Origin: Bacillota bacterium
Lineage (GTDB): Bacteria > Bacillota > Dethiobacteria > DTU022
DNA: 20,342 bases
Direction of reading: 5' to 3'
Assembly (NCBI GenBank): GCA_012797095.1
Contig: JAAZPS010000189.1
Location: 1-20,342, forward strand
A program made the position numbers and the translations under genes. Positions 14,590-20,342 of the stretch are shown in pieces; within the stretch, counting starts at the first letter, position 1, and each line of letters opens with the position of its first letter. The notes below the pieces were generated by a model, which saw only the letters and a program-made list of their open reading frames with translations, did no database searches and was not told the origin of the DNA.

Positions 14590-14631
14590 AAGCATACGCC
14601 TGTTAAGAGGCGTATGCTTGGTTCGATTTTT
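14590..14631 (+). terminator. Terminator of the esterase/J-domain/HIRAN/amidohydrolase cluster
   Basis: AAGCATACGCCT and AGGCGTATGCTT form a perfect 12-bp stem with a GTTAAG loop (14590-14619). It is followed by GGTTCGA and five T (14627-14631). The T-run is displaced by seven bases, so efficiency is uncertain. It sits between convergent genes and could also shield htpX transcripts on the other strand. Confidence 0.6.
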
Positions 14632-14656
14632 CAAGGCACCCCGGTTCAAGGGGGGC

Positions 14657-15517
14657 TCAGTAGTTCCCTTCGCTCTGCATCTGCTGCAGCCGGGCAATTC
14701 TTTCCTCGATGGGCGGATGAGTGCTGAACAGGGCGGTCAGCCCTTTGGCCGAGAAGGGATTGACGATAAACATATGCGCCGCCGCCTGGTTGATCCCCTG
14801 CATCGGCCGGCGCCGGGCATATTGCTCCATCTTGGCGAGAGCGCCGGCCAGCCCCCGGGGGTTCCTGGAAAAGCGGGCCGCGGCGGCATCGGCGCCGTAT
14901 TCACGGGTTCGCGAGATCGACATCTGGATCAGAAGTGCGGCAAAAGGAGCGAGCAGCAGGGCGACAAGACGCAGGACCATCATCACCGCACCGCCCCCGT
15001 TGCGCCTGTTGCTGCCGCCGAAAGCACCGCCCCACATCCCGATCCGGGCCACAAACATGAGGGCGCCGGCGATCGCCGCGGCGATGCTGCCGATGAGGAT
15101 GTCGCGGTTGCGGATATGGCCCAGTTCATGGGCGAGGACGCCCTTCAACTCTTCGTAATCGAGCATTCGCCGAAGCCCGGCGGTTACCGCGATGACCGCA
15201 TGCTCCGGGCTGCGTCCCGTGGCAAAGGCATTTGGCTGCTCGGTGGGCATCAGGTAGAGCCGCGGCATCGGCATAGCGGCATTCTGGGTCAGCTCGCGCA
15301 TGGCCCGGTAGACTTCGGGAGCCTCGCTTTCGTTGAGCGGCTGCGAATGGGTCATGCTGATCGCCATCCGGTCGCTGAACCAGTACGAGAAAAAGTTCAC
15401 CGCCAGCGCCATGACGAAGGCGACGACAAGACCCTCGTTGCCGGCAAGAAGGCCGCCCAGCAGCAGAAAGATTGCCGTCAACAGTGCCATCAGCAGGAAA
15501 GTCTTCAGTCGGTTCAT
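14657..15517 (-). CDS. htpX: Membrane zinc metalloprotease HtpX
   Basis: This 286-residue M48 protease is a membrane quality-control enzyme that degrades damaged membrane proteins alongside FtsH. Two N-terminal membrane helices (about 5-24 and 30-46) precede the cytoplasmic catalytic region. That region has HELGH at 130-134, the third zinc ligand Glu206 in SRTREYGAD, two further hydrophobic segments (about 143-160 and 178-198), and the C-terminal STHPPIEERIARL signature. Length and order match the family fully. AAAGGAGAGG lies just before the ATG at 15517. It is transcribed divergently from the sirtuin gene; no convincing -35/-10 pair was found in the 177-base gap. Confidence 0.97.
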   Translation of the reverse strand: MNRLKTFLLMALLTAIFLLLGGLLAGNEGLVVAFVMALAVNFFSYWFSDRMAISMTHSQPLNESEAPEVYRAMRELTQNAAMPMPRLYLMPTEQPNAFATGRSPEHAVIAVTAGLRRMLDYEELKGVLAHELGHIRNRDILIGSIAAAIAGALMFVARIGMWGGAFGGSNRRNGGGAVMMVLRLVALLLAPFAALLIQMSISRTREYGADAAAARFSRNPRGLAGALAKMEQYARRRPMQGINQAAAHMFIVNPFSAKGLTALFSTHPPIEERIARLQQMQSEGNY

Positions 15518-15694
15518 CGGCCTCTCCTTTCAAAGACGATCTATTCTTTCGTGCTTCCCCTATATCTTATCACGATAATTGTCTTCATAAAAGTGGACCA
15601 AAAAAGGGATTGTTGATTTGGGAATAGAATAAATAGAGAGATAATTGAATATTGAATAGATCATCATCTGCCCGTTTCGGGGGGGGGAAAAAGA

Positions 15695-16444
15695 ATGCTA
15701 TACCGTGATCAGATTGAACGAGCTGCTGCGTTGATCAAACAGAGTACCGGGTTTTACAGCCTGACCGGGGCCGGGCTCTCAACCGAAAGCGGCATCCCCG
15801 ACTTCAGAACTCCCGGCGAGGGGATCTGGGAAAAGTTTGACCCCATCGAGACCTCTTCGGTGGAGGTGCTGAAGAACAATCCCCGAGTTTTTTACGAGTC
15901 GGCTTTCAACCGTTTCGCCAGTATCACCATGGCCGAACCGAATCCGGGACATTATGCCCTGGCCCGGATGGAGGAGATGGGCCTGCTTAAAGGGCTGGTT
16001 ACCCAGAATATTGACGGGCTTCACGTCAAAGCAGGATCGCATAAGATCTGGGAGGTGCACGGCCATCTGCGCTCCGGCTACTGTCAGGGCTGCAAGAAGC
16101 GGTACCCTTTCGAGGAGCTGGTTCAGCAGGTCGAGTTGAAAAGGATCCCTCCGGTCTGCCGCAACTGTTTCGATGTGCTGCGCCCCGATGTTGTACTCTT
16201 TGGCGATCCGATGCCGCCCATATTCTACGAGGCCGAGGATACCCTGCGCAACAATTGCGATCTGATGCTGGCGGCTGGCAGCAGCCTGGTGGTCTATCCG
16301 GTGGCCTACCTGCCCCGGCTGGCGAAGAAACTGATCATTGTCAACCTGCGGCCCACGGAATACGATCATGCCGCCGAGGTTGTCATCCGGGAAAAGTGCA
16401 GCAAGGTGCTGGATGATCTGGCGGAGATGCTGGCGACAGGCTGA
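15695..16444 (+). CDS. cobB: Sir2-family NAD-dependent protein deacylase
   Basis: This 249-residue sirtuin removes acyl groups from lysine using NAD+. It has the NAD-binding motif GAGLSTESGIPDFR (25-38), TQNID (103-107), the catalytic His122 in VHGH, and a structural zinc site of Cys130, Cys133, Cys155 and Cys158. GSSLVVYPVA (about 195-204) completes the Rossmann fold. A single-domain cytoplasmic form is indicated. A typical known partner is acetyl-CoA synthetase; whether it controls the AMP-forming ligase in this window is speculation. The ribosome binding site is part of a run of nine G (15679-15687), 7 bases before ATG. It converges with the MATE gene. Confidence 0.95.
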   Translation: MLYRDQIERAAALIKQSTGFYSLTGAGLSTESGIPDFRTPGEGIWEKFDPIETSSVEVLKNNPRVFYESAFNRFASITMAEPNPGHYALARMEEMGLLKGLVTQNIDGLHVKAGSHKIWEVHGHLRSGYCQGCKKRYPFEELVQQVELKRIPPVCRNCFDVLRPDVVLFGDPMPPIFYEAEDTLRNNCDLMLAAGSSLVVYPVAYLPRLAKKLIIVNLRPTEYDHAAEVVIREKCSKVLDDLAEMLATG

Positions 16445-16503
16445 AAGGGTTTGCTGCAGTGAGAACTGTTTCGGTGATCAATTGGACCGGATGGAAGCGG
16501 TGA

Positions 16504-17871
16504 TCAACCCCGGGCCCGGCTGCGGGCGAACAGGGGGATCCCCTGCCGGTTCATTTCATGCGACACCAGGAAGATGGCGATGAGAAAGGTCAGAAAATCG
16601 GAAAGGGGTGCTGCCGCCCAGATGCCGGTTATGCCGAACAGCCGCGGGAAGAGATAGAGCAGGGGGATGTAGAGCAAGAAATGGCGCAGCAGTGCCAGGA
16701 AAAGAGCGGGAGCGCCTTTGCCGATACCCTGGAAATAAGCGCCGCTGATAAAGGGGACCCCGATGAGTGGATACATCAGGACCATGATCCGCAGGGCGGC
16801 GGCGCCTTCCGTCAGCAGCGCCTGCTCGTCGGTGAAGATCCGGATGAACGGTCCCGGGAGCAGCAGGAAACAGAGACCGGCGGCTGTGCCAAAAAGGGAG
16901 GCCACAACAAGCCCTTTGATCATCGCCTCGCGGACACGCGGGTGTTTTTTTGCGCCGTAATTGAAACCGATGATCGGCAGCAGACCATGATTGATCCCGA
17001 TCACCGGCAGGGTGGCGAATTGCTGCAGCCGCATGATGATCCCCATCACGGCGATGGCGGCGTGGCCAAATCCGCCGAGCACCTTGTTGGCAATGATCAG
17101 CGCAATATTGGCGGCAACCTGGACCAGGATTGTCGGCAGGCCGACCTGGTAGATCTCGAAGATGGTGCCGATGCGGGGCCGCAGGTGCTTCAGGGCCACC
17201 CGGAGAACGCTGCGGCCGCCAAGGTAATACCACAGGTAGCAGACTATGTTGACCACCTTGGCGAGCAGGGTGGCGATCGCGGCGCCCCGGATCCCCATCT
17301 TCAGGGCAAAGATGAAGATAGGATCAAGGATGATATTTGTCACGGCTGAGGCGATCATCACGGTCATCGGGAAGATCGCATTCCCCTCGGCCCGGATCGT
17401 ATGGGCAAGCATGAAGGAGACGAACAGCAGAATCGCCCCATCGGTGATCACCGACATATATTCGGCGGCGGGAGCAAGGATCTCCGGGGTGGCCCCGAAA
17501 AGAACCAGCATCGGCTCGAGGTAGAAGCGGCCGATCACGGTCAGCAGCAGACCGATTCCCAGGGCCAGGATGATGACCTGCCCCACGCTCACCTGTGCCT
17601 CCTCGGTCCTTCCGGCTCCTAGAGAGCGGGAGATCAGGGACCCGGCACCGATGCCGGTACCGATGGCGATGGCTCCGAAAACCATCTGGGCGGGGAAGGC
17701 AACCGAGAGCGCGGCAATAGCCTTGCTGCCGAGGCGGCCGACAAAGGCGGCATCAACTGCATTGTACGAGGCGGTTACGGCCATGGCCACCGTGGCCGGC
17801 AGCGAGAAACGCCAGAGCAGCTTGCCGATACTCTCCTCACCCATCTCCCGGGTGCGCTCCAGGTTATCCAT
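16504..17871 (-). CDS. MATE-family multidrug/metabolite efflux transporter
   Basis: This 455-residue membrane protein has about 12 helices in two homologous halves and exports cationic drugs or metabolites using Na+ or H+. Typical signatures are the N-terminal MGEESIGKLLWRFSLPATV, DAAFVGRLGS near residue 40, SRSLGAG, and in the second half LPIIGFNYGAK and GAYFQGIGKG. The start at 17871 has a strong AAAGGAGG, but it is about 16 bases away, so ATG at codon 11 (17841) cannot be excluded. It is divergent from thiN and convergent with the sirtuin gene; 59 bases separate the stops and no terminator is obvious. The substrate is not predictable. Confidence 0.94.
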   Translation of the reverse strand: MDNLERTREMGEESIGKLLWRFSLPATVAMAVTASYNAVDAAFVGRLGSKAIAALSVAFPAQMVFGAIAIGTGIGAGSLISRSLGAGRTEEAQVSVGQVIILALGIGLLLTVIGRFYLEPMLVLFGATPEILAPAAEYMSVITDGAILLFVSFMLAHTIRAEGNAIFPMTVMIASAVTNIILDPIFIFALKMGIRGAAIATLLAKVVNIVCYLWYYLGGRSVLRVALKHLRPRIGTIFEIYQVGLPTILVQVAANIALIIANKVLGGFGHAAIAVMGIIMRLQQFATLPVIGINHGLLPIIGFNYGAKKHPRVREAMIKGLVVASLFGTAAGLCFLLLPGPFIRIFTDEQALLTEGAAALRIMVLMYPLIGVPFISGAYFQGIGKGAPALFLALLRHFLLYIPLLYLFPRLFGITGIWAAAPLSDFLTFLIAIFLVSHEMNRQGIPLFARSRARG

Positions 17872-17941
17872 CTTTTACGTCCGCCGCCCTCCTTTCCGTT
17901 CGATCCGGGCAAACAATTAAAGATATTTCGTCAAAGAGAGG

Positions 17942-17970
17942 TTGAATCCTGTTTTTTGGTCAAGTAAAAT
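17942..17970 (+). promoter_or_regulatory. Sigma-A promoter of thiN
   Basis: TTGAAT (17942-17947), an exact 17-base spacer and TAAAAT (17965-17970; 5 of 6) form the best housekeeping promoter in the window. Transcription would start near 17977, giving a leader of about 88 bases with no TPP riboswitch recognised in it. Confidence 0.65.
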
Positions 17971-18064
17971 GAAGATGCGGTCCGGCCTGCCTGCGGAAAA
18001 GCGGTTGCTTGTGCAGCAGCGGCCGGGCCCGTTTCGAACACTGCATTACGGGGAGGAGTAGCAT

Positions 18065-18718
18065 ATGCCGCGGCGGCGGATCTTTATTTTTGCCGATGGT
18101 GACTGTCGGGATCTTGATTTTTATCGGCAGCTCATCGGGCCGGGTGACCTGATAATCTCCGCTGATGGGGGCAGCCGCCATGTTCTGGCCATGGGCCTGC
18201 ATCCCTTTGCCGTGGTCGGGGATAATGACTCCATCGATCCGCTGCTCCGGGAAGAGTTGGCCCGGTTTTCCCTGAAATGGATTCGCGATCCAGGCCGGGA
18301 TCAGGAGCAGTCCGATCTGGAGATGGCGCTCGAATACGCCCTCTCGCTTGACCCTTCGGAACTTCTCCTCTGTGGTGCCCTCGGGGGGGCCAGGATCGAT
18401 CACACCCTGAGCAACCTTCACCTGCTGATATTTCCTTTACGGGCGGGCGTTCCGGCAAGGATTATCGATGAAACCCAAACGGTGCGGCTGATGGAGAGCA
18501 AGCTGTCCATCGCGGGAGTGCCCGGCGATTATCTCTCCCTGCATTCGCTTACCCCGGAGACAACCGGCATCCACACGGAAGGGTTGAAATATCCCCTGCA
18601 CGGAGAGACCCTTCACTTCGGTTCCACCCGCGGCCTCAGCAATGAGCTGCTCTCCGCCAATGCCGCGATCACCATGGTCGCGGGACTGCTTCTGGTCGTT
18701 CACACCTCCCGTTTCTAG
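18065..18718 (+). CDS. thiN: Thiamine pyrophosphokinase
   Basis: This 217-residue enzyme transfers pyrophosphate from ATP to thiamine to make the cofactor TPP. Family motifs are ADGGSRHVLAMGLHP (about 33-47), the metal-binding GDNDSI (usually GDFDS; here Asn replaces Phe), DQEQSDLEMAL in place of the usual KDxTD helix, GALGGARIDHTLSN (about 106-119) and the C-terminal TRGLSNEL. The start is fixed by GGAGGAG just upstream and by an in-frame TAG at 18059. A good sigma-A promoter lies upstream. No other thiamine genes are nearby, so it most likely serves thiamine salvage. Confidence 0.92.
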   Translation: MPRRRIFIFADGDCRDLDFYRQLIGPGDLIISADGGSRHVLAMGLHPFAVVGDNDSIDPLLREELARFSLKWIRDPGRDQEQSDLEMALEYALSLDPSELLLCGALGGARIDHTLSNLHLLIFPLRAGVPARIIDETQTVRLMESKLSIAGVPGDYLSLHSLTPETTGIHTEGLKYPLHGETLHFGSTRGLSNELLSANAAITMVAGLLLVVHTSRF

Positions 18719-18797
18719 TCCGTTTTCACCCGGTGACGGTGCAGACTCGCTCTTAAACGGCAGATCCTTTGCTTCGTCCGGGGTGATCTTTTTCTCC

Positions 18798-18829
18798 GTC
18801 ATCCTGAGGGCTTTAGCCCGAAGGATCTC
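18798..18829 (-). repeat. 32-bp palindromic repeat, inverted copy upstream of lysE
   Basis: This element reads GTCATCCTGAGGGCTTTAGC and continues to GATCTC. It is the reverse complement of elements at 19814-19845, 19954-19984, 20184-20215 and 20325 onward. Its arms ATCCT/AGGAT and GGGCT/AGCCC make an imperfect hairpin. It lies in the gap between thiN and the lysE-type gene. Confidence 0.85.
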
Positions 18830-18942
18830 GTTTTATCACGGTGCTTTCCGGCTATCCGGCTATCGATCGGGCAGGGAAATCTTCTCAGGTGTTGAATGAT
18901 TGAAGATATGCTCGTTTCCGGGGAAAGGGTGAGGGGGCAACC

Positions 18943-19590
18943 ATGCTTGAACTGGTGTTTATCTTTACCACGGCGCTCCTGATCGGTTTTTCAGGAGCGC
19001 TGATGCCGGGACCGCTGACCGCGATAACGATGGAACATGCCCTCCGCCGGGGCTATCCGGCAGCGCCCCTGATCACCATGGGCCACGGTATTCTTGAGGT
19101 GGCCATTATTATTCTGCTGCTTGTTGGCCTGGGTGATTATCTGGCCTTGCCCTATGTGGCCGGGAGCATCGGGCTGGCTGGCGGATTGGTGCTGGCCTGG
19201 ATGGGGTACGGCATGATCAGCAGCGCCGCCGACGCAACCCTGCTGCCGGATCGCTCCTCCGGGGGAAACCGCCCGGCCGGCTCAACTTTCTGGAGCGGCA
19301 TGATCGCCACCGCCACCAATCCATACTGGTTTCTCTGGTGGGCCACGATCGGTGCGGGGTATGTTGCTCACTCCAGAAAATACGGCCTACCGGGGACGCT
19401 ATCTTTCTTCGGCGGACATATTCTGGCTGATTTTCTCTGGCTTTCCGTTCTTGCCCTGGTGGTCATTACGGGTAAAAGATGGCTCACCGATCGGATCTAC
19501 CGCGGGATCATCTTCGGCCTGGGGATATTTCTGGGCCTGTTTTCACTCTATTTTCTCTGGTCGGGGATAACAATTATTTCGGGTTGGTAA
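18943..19590 (+). CDS. LysE-family amino acid/metabolite exporter
   Basis: This 215-residue membrane protein has about six helices and belongs to the LysE/RhtB translocator family, which exports amino acids or related metabolites. The N-terminal signature GFSGALMPGPLTAITMEHAL (about 15-34) corresponds to the conserved family motif. ATATNPYWFLWW (about 125-136) matches the NPK/NPY region of the second half, and helices end near ITIISGW. GAGGGGG before the ATG is the RBS. The gene lies between oppositely oriented copies of a 32-bp palindromic repeat, and no regulator (LysG-like) is adjacent, so its substrate is unknown. Confidence 0.88.
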   Translation: MLELVFIFTTALLIGFSGALMPGPLTAITMEHALRRGYPAAPLITMGHGILEVAIIILLLVGLGDYLALPYVAGSIGLAGGLVLAWMGYGMISSAADATLLPDRSSGGNRPAGSTFWSGMIATATNPYWFLWWATIGAGYVAHSRKYGLPGTLSFFGGHILADFLWLSVLALVVITGKRWLTDRIYRGIIFGLGIFLGLFSLYFLWSGITIISGW

Positions 19591-19639
19591 CGGGTAACGG
19601 GGTTCACATCGGTCATCAGGCAGAGCCAGCCTCCCGTCC

Positions 19640-20342
19640 CCCTGGCCCAGCGCTTTAAGAGACTGAGTCAAGGGGACGGACACTTTGACTCATAAATTGA
19701 GCTTGATCCCGATAAGGGGGTAGAACCAGCTGTAGAATGATCGCAGCAGATCCGCCCGGTTGGGCAGGCGGATCCCTCTGGCGACAAGGAGGGCGTAGAG
19801 TGCGGCGACGAAGGAGATCCTTCGGGCTAAAGCCCTCAGGGTGACACCGGGGGGGGTTGGCACAGCGCTTTAAGAGACTGAGTCAAGGGGACGGACACTT
19901 TGACTCATAAATTGAAGTTGATCCCGACAAAGGGGTAGAGCGCGGTGACGAAGGAGATCCTTCGGGCTACGCCCTCAGGATGACACCGGGGGAGGTTGGC
20001 ACAGCGCTTTAAAGAGACTGAGTCAAGGGGACGTGAGTCAAGGGGACGGACACTTTGACTCATAAATTGAGCTTGATCCCGATAAGGGGGTAGAACCAGC
20101 TGTAGAATGATCGCAGCAGATCCGCCCGGTTGGGCAGGCGGATCCCGCTGGCGACAAGGAGGGCGTAGAGCGCGGCGACGAAGGAGATCCTTCGGGCTAA
20201 AGCCCTCAGGATGACACCGGGGGAGGTTGGCCCAGCGCTTTAAAGGGACTGAGTCAAGGGGACGGACACTTTGACTCACAAATTGAAGTTGATCCCGACA
20301 AAGGGGTAGAGCGCGGTGACGAAGGAGATCCTTCGGGCTAAA
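19640..20342. repeat. Long/short alternating tandem repeat array, open at the window edge
   Basis: A module begins GCGCTTTAAGAGACTGAGTC and continues through an inverted repeat (TGAGTCAA with TTGACTCA, 29 bp overall) and a variable spacer to the 32-bp palindrome. The 29-bp parts lie at 19664-19692, 19879-19907, 20034-20062 and 20250-20278. Successive starts are 215, 155 and 216 apart; the 155 includes a 15-bp local duplication at 20019-20033. The order is therefore long, short, long, short, with a dimer period near 370. The long and short units differ by a 75-bp block. The array continues past the window end. Confidence 0.9.
19687..20314 (-). pseudogene. Repeated coding-like gene tails inside the array
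   Basis: Read on the minus strand, each unit contains an open frame ending in TGA at the edge of the 29-bp inverted repeat. Long units end ...LLRSFYSWFYPLIGIKLNL-stop, preceded by FVAALYALLVASGIRLPNRA. Short units end FVTALYPFVGINFNL-stop. The two tails are clearly homologous (YPLIGIKLNL against YPFVGINFNL), the short one lacking 25 codons. They look like 3' ends of a membrane-protein gene copied with the array, with the parent gene probably to the right on the minus strand. The protein family is not recognised. Confidence 0.45.

Noticed and set aside
14570..15616. 348-codon plus-strand frame opposite htpX
   Set aside because: Antisense of a fully recognisable HtpX with HELGH motif; His/Asp/Gly-rich shadow composition and it begins inside the terminator region.
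17969..18061. 30-codon frame ending in TAG just before thiN, possible leader peptide or N-terminal extension
   Set aside because: Its ATG overlaps the -10 element TAAAAT and has no RBS; the in-frame TAG shows thiN starts at 18065.
19640..20342. CRISPR array interpretation of the right-end repeats
   Set aside because: Units are 140-216 bp with homologous, not unique, spacers, and contain long palindromes; no cas gene is present.

Overview
The window looks like chromosomal DNA from a GC-rich member of the Bacillota (Clostridia- or Limnochordia-like, probably anaerobic). The evidence is consistent GGAGG-type ribosome binding sites, frequent GTG starts, a Bacillus-type sigma-D promoter and CsrA-like leader on a short flagellin gene, and extracytoplasmic lipoprotein signals. 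The genus cannot be fixed from the sequence. No rRNA, tRNA, phage, CRISPR array or complete insertion sequence was seen.

Left end (1-1930): palindromic intergenic repeats serve as the flagellin 3' end. A minus-strand flagellin gene with a structured leader follows. Next is a minus-strand O6-alkylguanine alkyltransferase homologue in which the catalytic Cys of PCHR is replaced by Thr.

Centre-left (2064-7734): a GPH-type sugar:cation symporter gene is broken by one extra C in a C8 run. After it come a membrane diguanylate cyclase with a periplasmic solute-binding-like sensor, a small cupin, a fused MsrA-MsrB repair enzyme, a 97-residue lipoprotein-like membrane protein and a 24-codon lipoprotein mini-gene. 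A non-coding stretch of about 830 bases (7735-8566) has several strong inverted repeats.

Centre-right (8567-14456): a long-chain acyl-CoA synthetase-like AMP-forming ligase comes first. A tightly spaced four-gene plus-strand cluster follows: a polytopic membrane protein fused to an HSL-type esterase, a coiled-coil J-domain protein, a free-standing HIRAN-domain protein and an amidohydrolase. This cluster is the best candidate for an uncharacterised functional unit, because a J-domain (Hsp70 recruitment) sits next to a HIRAN domain (DNA-end binding in characterised relatives).

Right end (14657-20342): HtpX protease (minus), a sirtuin deacylase (plus), a MATE exporter (minus), thiamine pyrophosphokinase (plus, with a clear sigma-A promoter) and a LysE-family exporter (plus). 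LysE is flanked by inverted copies of a 32-bp palindromic repeat. The window closes in a long/short alternating tandem array. On the minus strand its units read as tails of a protein-coding gene that probably lies beyond the right edge.

Most genes are unrelated housekeeping or stress functions: methionine sulfoxide repair, membrane quality control, thiamine salvage, export. Only the 10525-14456 cluster is clearly operon-like. All family calls come from reading motifs; no database search was run.
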